From Sulfurospirillum sp. UBA4058 (GTDB lineage: Bacteria > Campylobacterota > Campylobacteria > Campylobacterales > Sulfurospirillaceae), in assembly GCA_002382085.1 (NCBI GenBank), contig DFZK01000010.1, positions 317,072 to 381,071 of the forward strand: DNA of 64,000 bases. Reading direction: 5' to 3'. The translations under genes were made by a program, and so were the position numbers. Shown here in pieces: positions 30,688 to 39,558 of the stretch. The notes beneath the pieces were generated by a model. That model saw only the letters and a list, made by a program, of their open reading frames with translations, was not told where the DNA came from and searched no databases. Each line of letters opens with the position of its first letter. The first letter of the stretch is position 1.

Positions 30688-31325
30688 TGGCGGATTTTTT
30701 CAATTTATTGTTGCAACATACCATTACGATGGTGGCAATCGTCGATCCGTTAGGCGTGAGCGCAATTATGCTTTCACTTTTGCCTCAAAATACGACCAAA
30801 GCGCATATCGATAAAATTGCGGCTAAAGCGACGATGACGATTATCGTCGCTTTTTTTGTAGTGCTTGTGAGCGGTAATTTTTTACTCAATCTCTTCGGTA
30901 TCGAGATTGATTCGCTTAAAGTGATGGGCGGCATTATTTTATTGCTGACGGCGATTAAAATGGTTCAAGGTTCTATGGAGTCGAAAAATCAAACCGAAGA
31001 AGAGCGCGAAGAGGCAATCAAAAATGATGAATTTTCGGTGATTCCTTTGGGTATTCCGATCACGTTCGGTCCGGGAATTTTTGCGACGATTATCATTTTA
31101 CGCGGTCATAGCGAAAGTGTTACTTCAATTGCGGCATTGATTATCGCGTATCTGATCGTGGCGTTAAGCGTCTATCTTGCGTTTAAAAACAGTATTTATA
31201 TTCGTCATTATTTGGGCATTACGGGGCAAAAAATCGTGAGTCGTTTAATGGGTTTGATCGTCGGAGCGATAGCGGTACAATTTATCGTAGGCGGTATCAG
31301 CGTACTTGCGAAACATTACATGTAA
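30687..31325 (+). CDS. MarC family integral membrane protein
   Basis: A 212-residue protein with six predicted membrane helices. The start TMVAIVDPLGVSAIMLSLLP matches the MarC-family NPxG-type motif (here DPLG), and IPLGIPITFGPGIFATIIIL the second conserved stretch (PLAxPxxxGPGxI). The family is widespread and its transport role is unproven despite the MarC name. It is coupled to ilvD by a shared TAATG, so it may belong with amino-acid metabolism or export, an inference only. Confidence 0.9.
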   Translation: MADFFNLLLQHTITMVAIVDPLGVSAIMLSLLPQNTTKAHIDKIAAKATMTIIVAFFVVLVSGNFLLNLFGIEIDSLKVMGGIILLLTAIKMVQGSMESKNQTEEEREEAIKNDEFSVIPLGIPITFGPGIFATIIILRGHSESVTSIAALIIAYLIVALSVYLAFKNSIYIRHYLGITGQKIVSRLMGLIVGAIAVQFIVGGISVLAKHYM

Positions 31326-31335
31326 GGATTGTTTC

Positions 31336-31545
31336 ATGAACCAAGGCGGTTGGACGTGTCCTCACGACGTTGAGGGCGTTTGTGATATTATTCGTAAAGA
31401 GTGTGATCCCGGAGATCGCGGGTGCGTACTGTACGGGAAAGCTAAATTTTCCAATGAAGCATCTCCCTCCAACGAAGCGTTTGAGAAGCGTATGGAACGT
31501 AAAATGCGCGAAATGCTCGGAGAAGCGTACGACCCTCAAGCGTAG
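31336..31545 (+). CDS. Small cysteine-rich protein of unknown function
   Basis: A 69-residue protein. ATG 31336 follows GTAAGGAT, so I prefer it to an in-frame ATG at 31306 that lies inside marC. The N-terminal half has four Cys (WTCPHDVEGVC, then KECDPGDRGC), spaced as in small metal- or disulfide-bound knuckles; the second half is a charged helix. No signal peptide, so probably cytoplasmic, which would favour metal binding. It lies 10 bases after marC and faces the convergent tonB with no gap. I do not recognise a named family. Confidence 0.7.
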   Translation: MNQGGWTCPHDVEGVCDIIRKECDPGDRGCVLYGKAKFSNEASPSNEAFEKRMERKMREMLGEAYDPQA

Positions 31546-32220
31546 TTATTTGAGCGTATAGCTCAATACGATACGAATTTCCACGGGCGATTCGACGTTT
31601 GGGAACGTTTCTGCGGCGTTTTTTAACGTTTCGAGGCTGTGTTCGTCTAAAAGCGTATACTTCGATTTTTGGCAGACGTGAGCCTCTTTTACTCCCTCGC
31701 TCGTCCATATAAAACATAAGGCGACCGCTCCTTCCATCCCTGCACGCTGCGCTCTTTTCGGATACGTTTTTGCCGCCAAAAGGGCTGCTTGAATCTTTTG
31801 TGCAATTTGATTTTCCTGTGTGTTCGCCGCACGGTTGACGACCGTAGGCGTCGGAGGCTCTTGGGGAGTAGCGGTAGGTATGGGTATGGAGCGCATTTCT
31901 TCACGAGGAGAGTCATCGGAAGAGGTTACGGAGGGGATCGGAGCAACGGCTGCAATCGGCTTAGGCTTGGGTTTGGACGGAGTCGGCTTGGGAGGAGGCT
32001 TCGGTCGATTCTCTTCGGCTTTGGTCTCTTCGATTACGTTCGGTTCGGTTTGGGGCTCGGCGGATGAAGGCATCGGTTGTTGTGATGCAAGGCAGATGCT
32101 CAAACGTTCTTGACGTATCGGTTTTGAGTGTTCGGCATGAAGCGTCGCGAACGATAAGAATAACATTACGGCACCGACATGTAAGAACAATGAAAGTAAA
32201 AAAGCACGTTTGAGGTACAT
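31546..32220 (-). CDS. tonB: TonB-family energy transducer
   Basis: About 224 residues, starting at ATG 32220 one base after the exbD stop. One N-terminal membrane helix (about residues 6-24, with the LSLFLHVGAVMLFLSF pattern including His) is followed by a long Pro/Lys-rich spacer (RPKPPPKPTPSKPKPKP, then PTATPQEPPTPT) that spans the periplasm. The C-terminal domain (about 140-224) has KTYPKRAQRAGMEGAVALCFIW, the TonB fold motif YPxxAxxxxxxGxV. It carries proton-motive energy from ExbBD to the receptor encoded upstream. Confidence 0.92.
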   Translation of the reverse strand: MYLKRAFLLSLFLHVGAVMLFLSFATLHAEHSKPIRQERLSICLASQQPMPSSAEPQTEPNVIEETKAEENRPKPPPKPTPSKPKPKPIAAVAPIPSVTSSDDSPREEMRSIPIPTATPQEPPTPTVVNRAANTQENQIAQKIQAALLAAKTYPKRAQRAGMEGAVALCFIWTSEGVKEAHVCQKSKYTLLDEHSLETLKNAAETFPNVESPVEIRIVLSYTLK

Positions 32221-32221
32221 G

Positions 32222-32623
32222 TTATCGAGGGAGTACCGCAATGTCGAGGTGTTCCAAACGGCGTGCTTTGAGGCGATCCAAAAGCGTCACGAAAAGCCCG
32301 AAACGACTCTGCTCGTCGGCTTGAAGCATTAACGTGTCTTGTGGCGTTAACATGTCAAGCTTTTGGTCGAGATTCTCTAAAGAGAGCGGCTCGTTTTGCC
32401 ATAAAATTGTTTGGTCGTCTAAGAGCGTAATCGTATAGGCTTGTTTTTGAGACGGCGTGTTGCTTTGCGTCGCTTTAGGCAAATTGAGCTCCAAAGTGCG
32501 TTGGGCGATGAACGTCGAAAGGGTTAACACAATCGTTAAAAGAACAAGCATAATATCGATAAAAGGGATAATATTTAACCCTTCGGGTCGTTTAAGCCGC
32601 ACGCGAGGCCTTCCACTTGGCAC
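32222..32623 (-). CDS. exbD: Biopolymer transport protein ExbD
   Basis: A 133-residue protein with one membrane helix (about residues 17-38) carrying the conserved Asp in [19 protein letters not shown], and a periplasmic domain after it. ExbD with ExbB forms the proton-driven motor for TonB. It overlaps exbB by 32 bases and touches tonB, so the three are co-translated. The N-terminal [15 protein letters not shown] stretch is nearly invariant in the family. Confidence 0.94.
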   Translation of the reverse strand: MPSGRPRVRLKRPEGLNIIPFIDIMLVLLTIVLTLSTFIAQRTLELNLPKATQSNTPSQKQAYTITLLDDQTILWQNEPLSLENLDQKLDMLTPQDTLMLQADEQSRFGLFVTLLDRLKARRLEHLDIAVLPR

Positions 32624-33026
32624 TTAAGACGTCGCATTGGCGCAGACATGCGCTATAGGCCATAAGCGTCGGAATGGCGACCGTTAAGCCGAGTGCTGTT
32701 GCCTTGAGCGCAAGCGAGAGTCCGGTTAAGACCGTATCGGTTTGAATATTTCCCGATTTTCCCATATCGTAAAACGTGACCATAATACCTAAAACAGTCC
32801 CTAAAAGCCCGATATAAGGTGCGTTAGAGCTAATGATCGACAAGGCGGTCAAGTTGCGCGTCAGATCGGTTTCAAGCGTGTCGATATCATCGTAAGGCGT
32901 TAAATCGATCTTGCGATAGAAGAAAAAACGTTCCAACGCGTAGGTGAGAGCCAAAAGACTCATCACCCCTAAAATACCGAAAATCGCATAATCGATCCAC
33001 AATTTGAGTAATTCCATCAATTCCAT
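32592..33026 (-). CDS. exbB: ExbB/TolQ-type motor protein
   Basis: A 144-residue protein with three membrane helices (about 10-30, 68-90, 108-130). The short form lacks the extra N-terminal domain of E. coli ExbB and matches the small ExbB type common in epsilon genomes. [23 protein letters not shown] and [22 protein letters not shown] are the two conserved stretches, including the GLLGTVxGI motif. It overlaps the FmdE-like gene by 10 bases and exbD by 32. Confidence 0.94.
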   Translation of the reverse strand: MELMELLKLWIDYAIFGILGVMSLLALTYALERFFFYRKIDLTPYDDIDTLETDLTRNLTALSIISSNAPYIGLLGTVLGIMVTFYDMGKSGNIQTDTVLTGLSLALKATALGLTVAIPTLMAYSACLRQCDVLSAKWKASRAA

Positions 33027-33547
33027 CCGCGCGAATAGGCTTTAAAACAATCCAAACAAACTTTTTTCCCCTCTTGCAAGCGCATTTTATGTTCCGGTGC
33101 ACTCTCGCCGCATACTTCGCATACTTCCGAGGCAAAGAGGCGTGCCGATTCGGGAAGCTCGAACGTCGGCTCTTTAAGCGTAAAAAGCTCTTCCAGCGGT
33201 GCGGTTAAAATCAACTCTTGCATGCGCGCACGATCGATCGTATGTCCGAAAGGACGTTTAAAAACGATACGCCCTTTCTTGCCGTTCTTGCGATCAAAAA
33301 AACTAAACGCCTGCTTTCCCGTATCTTTATAGATGAGATTACCTTTGCCGAAACTGCATCCTAAAAGCACTTGAATCGCGTCCACGCCGCAGGCATCGTT
33401 TTCGGTTACGCATACCAACTCTTCGTCTTTGCTAAATCCTACCATCCCCAACCACTCGTGAGCGGCTTGCGATGCACGAAATCCAATGGCAAGTCCCGGA
33501 CATGCGTGTCCGTGAAATGCGATACATTTTTCCCATAATTGTTGCAT
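33017..33547 (-). CDS. FmdE-like protein with C-terminal zinc ribbon
   Basis: A 176-residue protein named after subunit E of formylmethanofuran dehydrogenase but not itself a methanogenesis enzyme. Residues about 9-20 read [13 protein letters not shown], the metal-site motif H-x-H-x-[24 protein letters not shown] is the second conserved stretch. The end has [12 protein letters not shown]...CLDC, a treble-clef or ribbon of two CxxC pairs. Homologues occur in anaerobes next to molybdenum enzymes and transporters. It sits between the outer-membrane receptor (1-base overlap) and exbB, so it is co-expressed with an uptake system. A role in handling the imported metal or chelate is plausible, not shown. 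Confidence 0.82.
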   Translation of the reverse strand: MQQLWEKCIAFHGHACPGLAIGFRASQAAHEWLGMVGFSKDEELVCVTENDACGVDAIQVLLGCSFGKGNLIYKDTGKQAFSFFDRKNGKKGRIVFKRPFGHTIDRARMQELILTAPLEELFTLKEPTFELPESARLFASEVCEVCGESAPEHKMRLQEGKKVCLDCFKAYSRGWN

Positions 33548-35754
33548 TAGAAATGTACTCCTACCGTTAACATCACGCTTCTGGGTGCGCCTTGGTAATA
33601 ACTTGCCGCACCGGCTCGCGTATCGTCCGAAGCACTGATAGCCGATATGTATTCTTTGTCGAAAATATTATCCACTTCCAGTGCAACCCTAAGTGTCGCT
33701 TTATCGTAAAAATTCTTTTGCGTGTAGGCAAGCTGAGCGTCGAAAAGCCAACAATCATCGATTTTATCATGATTACCCGCATCGCCGTAACGCTCGCCCA
33801 AATAACGTGCCATAGGAATCAATTCGAGACGACCGATTTTGTATATTATACCCGTTTTCGCCATCCATTTGGGCGTATCGACGATTTGGTTGTCTTTGGC
33901 ATTGAGCGTCGTACCTTGGTAGGTAATGTCTTCGTCATACGTAAAATGGACATACGTCGGATTGACGAAGAACGTTAATTCATCGTTGATAAACGCATTG
34001 ATTTCCGTCTCTATCCCGTAGCTGGTCGCTTTTCCGATATTTTGTTGATAGCTAATCGGCAAACCGCCCGAGAGCACTCTGCTATCGGAAACGTTGGTGA
34101 GAAGATTTTTATGTTTTCCGTAAAATAGAGTCGGCGCAATTTCGAAGCTGTCATTTTTGTAGCGTACGCCTATGTCGAAATTATCCGATTTTTCAAGATC
34201 GTATCCGTCAAAAAGGTCTTGAACGCTTACCCCGGCGGCTTGAAACTGCGTGCGATAGGTATTATACGTGTTCATGATCGGTAAATATGAATAAGGGCGA
34301 ATAAAGCTTTTGCCGTAATTGGCGTATGCTTGCCATGAAGTATCGAAGTTATACGAGACGCCGAATGTCGGTAAAACGATCGAATAGGTATCGCCTTCAC
34401 GATCCAAATCGCTTGCTCTAATGAGCCCGTAAGGCGCGGAGGAGCTTGTCGTATACCCCAAGCTATCGGCATCTTCGAAACGAAAATATTTCAATCCGCC
34501 CTGCCAACTAAAATCGCCGACGTTTCCGGAGAGTTTGAGATAGGGGCTATTGAGATACGTATCGCCCGAAGTCCCGACGACGCCCATCCCTCGATAGGAA
34601 AGCCCTGAAGAGGTGATAGCATAATTTTCGGTCGAAATTTCCATGAGCGATTTTTCAAAATGATATCCGACGACGGCTTTGAATAAATCGTACCGTGCTT
34701 CAAGTTCGCTCATAACGCCGTAACGTTCGATGTCGCGAATACGTTTTTGAATCCTTCCTCCGTTACTGGTTACGCCTTGATAGATTTCGGTATCTTCTTT
34801 GGAGTAGTATGGTTTAAGATTTAAGGCATAGGTATCGTTAAATGAATGCGTCAAAACGGCAATAAGATCGTCGTTTTGATACTCGCCTTTATTGTAGTCG
34901 TAGTAATAAATATCTTGCGCCGCACTTCCCGTCAAAGCTTTGTTGTAATCGACTTTATAGTTGCCTTTAAGATTTTGGGTTTGCGCATAGGAGAGCGGTC
35001 GGTATAAGTTTTGGTCTTGATCGTTATGGTTGTACCAAAGTTTAAGCGTTGTCGCTTCACCGATCGGTTGGACGACGGAGAAGTTGGCGTTGACTCTAGG
35101 TCCTAAGTCGCCCTCTCCGCGCCATTTATCGGCTTGTGCGTAGGAAACCGCTCCCGAGACGCGCGTACCGCTTTCATTGAGTATGCCGCTATCGAGTCTA
35201 AAGTAGCTTCGCGTATAATGATCGCTACCGACGGTTTGAGAAAGATCAAATCCGAAAGCTTCTTGCGCCCATTTGGGATGCAAGGTAATCGCACCGCCTC
35301 TGGAGCCGACACCCGTGCCGATATCCGCAGGTACGCCGCCTTTATAGATCGAAAGTGATTCCATGTTTTCCATATCGTACAGATAATCTCTAGGTCCGAT
35401 GGGATTGCCGCCGTAATTGGGCACGCCCTCTACCGTTAGAGCACCCATAGAGCTTCGAACACCGCGCATACGTACGGTACTTTGTTCGATTGCAAGACCG
35501 CTGCTATCGACGTTCTCAACATTCACACCCGGTAAAATCGATAAAGTTTCGTAGACGCTCGTCGTCGCTTTGACGCCTTGAAGCTCCATGCCTTTTTGCG
35601 TCACTTCACTGCCCGTATAGACGCTCTCTCCGGCTTGTTTCGTTGGATTAATCAACCGCTCCGCTTCCACTTCAACCGTCTCAAGATCGACACCGTAAAG
35701 TGCTGAGACGCTTAAAGCGACTAGAGATAAAGTCACTAAATGCCCGTATTTCAA
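33547..35754 (-). CDS. TonB-dependent outer-membrane receptor
   Basis: A 735-residue receptor. A signal peptide ends near SALYG-VDL (residue 22), followed at once by a TonB box, LETVEVEAE. The plug (about 30-160) includes SVYETLSILPGVNVEN and VRMRGVRSSMGALTVEGVPN; the barrel ends with the terminal aromatic LTVGVHF. It imports a large or scarce ligand using TonB. Ligand identity cannot be read; the linked FecBCD-type ABC genes and FmdE gene suggest a metal or metal chelate. Inverted repeats stand ahead of it at 35797-35846. Confidence 0.92.
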   Translation of the reverse strand: MKYGHLVTLSLVALSVSALYGVDLETVEVEAERLINPTKQAGESVYTGSEVTQKGMELQGVKATTSVYETLSILPGVNVENVDSSGLAIEQSTVRMRGVRSSMGALTVEGVPNYGGNPIGPRDYLYDMENMESLSIYKGGVPADIGTGVGSRGGAITLHPKWAQEAFGFDLSQTVGSDHYTRSYFRLDSGILNESGTRVSGAVSYAQADKWRGEGDLGPRVNANFSVVQPIGEATTLKLWYNHNDQDQNLYRPLSYAQTQNLKGNYKVDYNKALTGSAAQDIYYYDYNKGEYQNDDLIAVLTHSFNDTYALNLKPYYSKEDTEIYQGVTSNGGRIQKRIRDIERYGVMSELEARYDLFKAVVGYHFEKSLMEISTENYAITSSGLSYRGMGVVGTSGDTYLNSPYLKLSGNVGDFSWQGGLKYFRFEDADSLGYTTSSSAPYGLIRASDLDREGDTYSIVLPTFGVSYNFDTSWQAYANYGKSFIRPYSYLPIMNTYNTYRTQFQAAGVSVQDLFDGYDLEKSDNFDIGVRYKNDSFEIAPTLFYGKHKNLLTNVSDSRVLSGGLPISYQQNIGKATSYGIETEINAFINDELTFFVNPTYVHFTYDEDITYQGTTLNAKDNQIVDTPKWMAKTGIIYKIGRLELIPMARYLGERYGDAGNHDKIDDCWLFDAQLAYTQKNFYDKATLRVALEVDNIFDKEYISAISASDDTRAGAASYYQGAPRSVMLTVGVHF

Positions 35755-35796
35755 AGTTTCCCCCTTCGTGTAACACGTATTTTAAAAAAATAATTC

Positions 35797-35846
35797 GTAA
35801 TACTATAGATTATTTATGCTGTATTACAAATAAATTATAAGTAATA
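35797..35846. promoter_or_regulatory. Candidate operator ahead of the receptor gene
   Basis: GTAATAC (35797-35803) and GTATTAC (35821-35827) form an inverted repeat 17 bases apart, matching over 10 of 11 positions when extended outward. TATTA (35822) and TAATA (35842) are also 15 bases apart, the TRWYA-N15-TRWYA spacing I recall for Helicobacter NikR sites. The region is AT-rich, so chance matches are possible. A similar site stands before the ABC half of the cluster. Confidence 0.4.
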
Positions 35847-35868
35847 TTTTTATTAAATTAAAATATTA

Positions 35869-36672
35869 TTAATCTTTAAAATCTACGTGATGATGGCTAT
35901 GGGCGATAGATTCGTGGTGATGTCCGTAATAGACGAAGGTATGTCCTTCACTGACATGTAAGGACGCGGCGACTTCAAAAAGCTCTTCGAGCATTGAGGC
36001 TTGGATACGCGAAGTTTCGATATCGTGTCGTAATGTACCGTGCTTGAGCATTAAAAGGCGATCGGTGTAATGGATGGCGTGTTGAATGTCGTGGAGAACG
36101 ATAAAGGTAATCAGCCCTTTTTCGCGTGTAAGTCGATGAATGGCCAGAAGCATTTCCAGTTGGTTTTTAGGATCGAGGTGAGAAATCGGCTCGTCTAGCA
36201 GTAAAATTTTCGGTTCTTGTAACAAAGCCGATGCAATCATGACTTTTTGGCGTTCACCGCCGCTAAGTTCCGTCAAGTTCGAATCAAGAAGCCCAACAAG
36301 GTCAAATTGTTCGACGCTTTGTGCGATGAGGTGTTTATCGGTTCGCGAAAGTTTGATTCCGCTGTGAGCACGGCGACCGAGTTCTAAAACTTCCAAGGTC
36401 GTTGCTTGCGAGGGCGTATTAAATTGAGAGACGTAGGCGATATAACGTGCTAATTCCGCCGCCTTTAAACGGCTTAAATCCACATCGCCTAGCATTACGG
36501 TACCCGAAGGCGTAGCAATAAGTCCCACCAGATGTTTTAAAAGCGTACTTTTGCCCGCTCCGTTAGGACCGATCAATCCTACGACTTCGCCTTCACGAGC
36601 CGTACATGAAATCTCTTTCAGAAGGGTTTTTTGCTTCAAACGATAGGTAAGATTGTGAAGGAAAAGGCTCAT
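35869..36672 (-). CDS. FecE-type ABC ATPase with His-rich tail
   Basis: About 267 residues. ATG 36672 overlaps the permease stop as ATGA; a longer in-frame extension upstream lies inside the permease gene and is not real. Walker A is GPNGAGKSTLL, the Q loop FNTPSQ (YVSQFNT), signature LSGGERQKV, Walker B ILLLDEPISHLD, and the switch His in VLHDIQ. It powers the FecCD permease encoded upstream. The last 30 residues read HVSEG then YYGHHHESIAHSHHHVD, nine His, typical of proteins that buffer nickel, cobalt or zinc, which hints that the imported ligand is a metal. Confidence 0.93.
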   Translation of the reverse strand: MSLFLHNLTYRLKQKTLLKEISCTAREGEVVGLIGPNGAGKSTLLKHLVGLIATPSGTVMLGDVDLSRLKAAELARYIAYVSQFNTPSQATTLEVLELGRRAHSGIKLSRTDKHLIAQSVEQFDLVGLLDSNLTELSGGERQKVMIASALLQEPKILLLDEPISHLDPKNQLEMLLAIHRLTREKGLITFIVLHDIQHAIHYTDRLLMLKHGTLRHDIETSRIQASMLEELFEVAASLHVSEGHTFVYYGHHHESIAHSHHHVDFKD

Positions 36673-37709
36673 CGGCGTCCTTGCGTTACGAGAAGGTATA
36701 AAAGAAGCGGTGCGCCGATAAACGACGTCAAAATGCCTACCGGAAGCGTTACGGGATGCAAGAGCATACGAGCGGCGAGATCGGCACCTAAAAGTAAAGC
36801 ACCGCCGCACAACGCCGAAAGCGGTATCAACGCTCCGTGCGAACTCCCTAAAACAAGGCGTACCGCATGCGGCGCGATCAGTCCGATAAAGCCGATAATG
36901 CCGAAAAACGCGACGGCAATAGCGGTACAAAGCGTCGAAAAGAGAATCACGCCGACACGGAAGCGTTTGACCTCCACGCCTTTATTAAACGCGTTTTCGT
37001 CTCCAAACGCTAGCGCATCGAATTTCCAATGCGATGCCCAAAGGTAAAGAAACGACGGAATGAAAAAAAACATCATGGCTCCAAGGGTCATAGCATTGGC
37101 TTTGCTCAAATCCCCAAACGTCCAAAAGAGCGTTGCGGCGGCATTAATATCGCTGGTAAAGTATTGTAAAAACATCGTTCCGGCATGAAACAAAGAGCCT
37201 AATCCCACACCCGCTAAAATGAGAGTATGCGGAATCATGCCGACAAAATGTGAAATCCATAAAATCAGTAAAGCGCATAAAACGCTTGCTCCAAAGGCAA
37301 AAAGAGCAATATTGAGCTTGAGCCACACGGGATGCGTCGAAATATCGGAAGCACTGAGCGCGATAATCGCAAATGCCGCACCGAATCCCGCCGCTTGCGA
37401 AATCCCTAACGTAAAAGGCGAAGCGAGCGGATTGCGTAATACGCCTTGCATTGCCGCTCCCGAAAGTCCCAAAAGCATGCCGACGAGCAGTCCCGCAAGT
37501 GCACGCGGCAGACGGATGGAGAAAAGGATCATCGAAAAGCTTCCGCTTGAAGGCTCCAAGCCGATGAGTTTGAGCGTATCGCTTATGACGATACCGCCCG
37601 TTCCGCTGATCATATTGAGCCATAAAAGAAGGATAATCGTCAGCGACAAAAACGCAAAAAGTCCGAAACGTTTGAGCGTGCGTTTACGATACAGAAGGTG
37701 CAAACTCAT
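36669..37709 (-). CDS. FecCD-family ABC permease
   Basis: A 346-residue permease with about 9-10 membrane helices, of the iron-siderophore/cobalamin/heme type. IRLPRALAGLLVGMLLGLSGAAMQGVLRNPLASPFTLGISQAAGFGAA is the defining motif (RLPR, GxxLxxSGxxxQxxxRNPLAxPxxLG). IGFIGLIAPHAVRLVLG is the cytoplasmic coupling motif. It likely forms a homodimer, since only one permease gene is present. The start overlaps the binding-protein stop by 4 bases. Confidence 0.95.
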   Translation of the reverse strand: MSLHLLYRKRTLKRFGLFAFLSLTIILLLWLNMISGTGGIVISDTLKLIGLEPSSGSFSMILFSIRLPRALAGLLVGMLLGLSGAAMQGVLRNPLASPFTLGISQAAGFGAAFAIIALSASDISTHPVWLKLNIALFAFGASVLCALLILWISHFVGMIPHTLILAGVGLGSLFHAGTMFLQYFTSDINAAATLFWTFGDLSKANAMTLGAMMFFFIPSFLYLWASHWKFDALAFGDENAFNKGVEVKRFRVGVILFSTLCTAIAVAFFGIIGFIGLIAPHAVRLVLGSSHGALIPLSALCGGALLLGADLAARMLLHPVTLPVGILTSFIGAPLLLYLLVTQGRR

Positions 37710-38731
37710 AAAGGCGGATACTGTAATTGAGATAAGAGCGTTGCCCCTCGGTTGGGATAAAACGCCTCATAGATTTTTTCCGCTTCGGCTTTGACATCGA
37801 CTTTAGCACCCAATTCGCTTGCAACCTGCCATGCGATGACAAAAAGGTTTTCGATGTTGGTGCTGTAGTAGTTATACCCTAAAACGGTTTTGAGTTGAGC
37901 GTTTTTGTAGGCACTCAGCGTATCGTATAAGGCTTTTTGCGTCGCATACGCTTCTTCTACTCTGACTTTACCGAAGAGATCGATAAAGATAATCTCCGGA
38001 TCGCTTTTTAAGATCGCTTCCAATTCGATAAATTGGTGTCCTTTCATTTTCGTTTGCTCAAAAAGACAGTTTTTGATCCCTAAAAGCGCAAACGGAGGGT
38101 AGTCGACTTCCGTGCTGGTTAAGCCTTGAACGCCTTTATACCCTACACCTCCGATATAGACGCGTTTCTTCTCAAAGCTCAAAGAAGCCAACTTCTTTTC
38201 TTCTTGCTCGATAAACGTAACGAGGCTTTGTGCGCGAGGCAAGGTTTGCGTGATTTTTCCTAAGAGTAGAAGCGATTTTTTGACCTCTTCAAGGTTTTTT
38301 TCTTCCGTACCGCCGTAGGATGCGCCGTAACTGAGCGCAATAATCGGAATATTCGTTTTCGAAGCGATGGTTTCGATTTGGTTACGATCGACGAAAGAGG
38401 TAACGATGAGGTCGGGCTGGAGCGTCAATAATGCTTCCATGTCCGGCATTTTACCCGGACCTCCAGGTCCCACCAAAGGAAGCTTGTCGATGGCATCGGC
38501 AGTGATAAACGTACGGTACGGCGATAAAAAAGAGGCTTCTTTTTCAATTTTTTCAATGCCGACCAAACGAGTGTTGAGTCCCAAATAAGTGCCCAAACGC
38601 AGTGCGCCAGGACCTAAAAAAACCAATCGAGAAGTTGTCCCGACTTCAACGTTCCGACCGAGCATATCCGTATACGATTGAGCGAAAAGCGTACCGGCAA
38701 AAAGCAGACACGCAAGCATTATTTTTTCCAT
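37706..38731 (-). CDS. FecB/BtuF-type periplasmic binding protein
   Basis: A 341-residue class III solute-binding protein. The signal peptide is cut near LFA-QSY (residue 17). YTDMLGRNVEV is the usual first strand; LTLQPDLIVTSFVDRNQIETI and the helical linker in the middle fit the type. VFLGPGALRLGTYLG differs from the common heme or siderophore binders and resembles sequences I associate with metal binders of anaerobes. The ligand is unknown. It overlaps the methyltransferase gene by 13 bases and the permease by 4. Confidence 0.9.
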   Translation of the reverse strand: MEKIMLACLLFAGTLFAQSYTDMLGRNVEVGTTSRLVFLGPGALRLGTYLGLNTRLVGIEKIEKEASFLSPYRTFITADAIDKLPLVGPGGPGKMPDMEALLTLQPDLIVTSFVDRNQIETIASKTNIPIIALSYGASYGGTEEKNLEEVKKSLLLLGKITQTLPRAQSLVTFIEQEEKKLASLSFEKKRVYIGGVGYKGVQGLTSTEVDYPPFALLGIKNCLFEQTKMKGHQFIELEAILKSDPEIIFIDLFGKVRVEEAYATQKALYDTLSAYKNAQLKTVLGYNYYSTNIENLFVIAWQVASELGAKVDVKAEAEKIYEAFYPNRGATLLSQLQYPPL

Positions 38732-39474
38732 GATATCAGTTTCACTCCTGAAGTGGTTTCAAAGGCGACGTTGCCGTTTGCATCTTGCATCGAAGCGATC
38801 ATCGACTCTAGGGCGGGCATGTTCGGCTGAACGCGGTTGATATGAAGATGCCATAAAGCCGACTCTAATGCTTCTGCGTAAGGGATTACATGTAAACGCG
38901 TATCTTCCAAATAGCGTTCGTCAAACGCGATGCGGTTTTGTTCTAACCATTGAAGGATCAGTTCCGCGCCCAAAGGGACTTTAAGCGTCAAACCGTGCGC
39001 TTGAAATACGGGATCTAGCAAGCCGGAGATTCGCTTTCCCGCCCACCCCAAATAAGCGCACGCGTGCGACGAAAGAGCGTTAAAACGCTCGATATGTTCA
39101 GAGGTTTGGAGGGCAGGCGACATCGAAGAGAAGCAAATATCGAAAGTTCGATCGGTTTGAAAATCATCCCATGTTCCGCAAAAAAAGTCGAATGTGTTCC
39201 GAAGGTTTTGTTGTTCGGCATCTTTTTTGAGGACGTTTAGCATCTCCAAGGAGAGATCGAGCGCACTGACATGTAAAGCTTTATGCGCAAAATGAAGGGT
39301 GTAGACGCCCGTACCGCACCCTACGTCTAAGAGTGTTTTTCCTTCAAAATCGATGCCGCTTTGAGCGAGTGATTGAAAGATGCGTTGTTGAAACTCCGTC
39401 GGATTGGAAGAAAAGCGCGGATATTGTTTGGCTTTTTGATCCCAAAGGGAGCGGTTGGAGGAGGCGTTGAACAT
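38719..39474 (-). CDS. Class I SAM-dependent methyltransferase
   Basis: A 251-residue methyltransferase. Motif I is LLDVGCGTGVYTLHFA, followed by VSALDLSLEMLNVLKKDA (acidic end of strand 2). It heads the operon of the ABC transporter, overlapping the binding-protein gene by 13 bases. Methyltransferases of this kind are sometimes linked to FecBCD-type metal importers in anaerobes; it might modify a small metallophore or detoxify a metal, but nothing in the sequence proves either. The predicted operator at 39489-39517 lies 15 bases ahead of the start. Confidence 0.85.
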   Translation of the reverse strand: MFNASSNRSLWDQKAKQYPRFSSNPTEFQQRIFQSLAQSGIDFEGKTLLDVGCGTGVYTLHFAHKALHVSALDLSLEMLNVLKKDAEQQNLRNTFDFFCGTWDDFQTDRTFDICFSSMSPALQTSEHIERFNALSSHACAYLGWAGKRISGLLDPVFQAHGLTLKVPLGAELILQWLEQNRIAFDERYLEDTRLHVIPYAEALESALWHLHINRVQPNMPALESMIASMQDANGNVAFETTSGVKLISWKK

Positions 39475-39488
39475 TTTTAGACCTCATA

Positions 39489-39517
39489 AATAATACCGAT
39501 TCTATTTCGATATTATT
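39489..39517. promoter_or_regulatory. Candidate NikR-like operator ahead of the ABC operon
   Basis: AATAATACCGA (39489-39499) and TCGATATTATT (39507-39517) are complementary in 10 of 11 positions with 7 bases between. Within it TAATA and TATTA are exactly 15 bases apart, fitting TRWYA-N15-TRWYA, the operator form I recall for Helicobacter pylori NikR. It lies just before the methyltransferase start, where a bound repressor would block the whole ABC operon. Related half-sites stand before the receptor gene. Confidence 0.5.
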
Positions 39518-39558
39518 CTAGCGTTCCTCGCGTTAATCAAACCTGAAAACAAAGCAGG

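Noticed and set aside
31789..32113. Gly-rich plus-strand frames opposite tonB
   Set aside because: Antisense of the Pro/Lys-rich TonB spacer; composition explains them.
36673..36930. N-terminal extension of the ABC ATPase frame
   Set aside because: It lies within the permease gene, is rich in Arg/Cys and has no homology; ATG 36672 overlaps the permease stop in the normal way.
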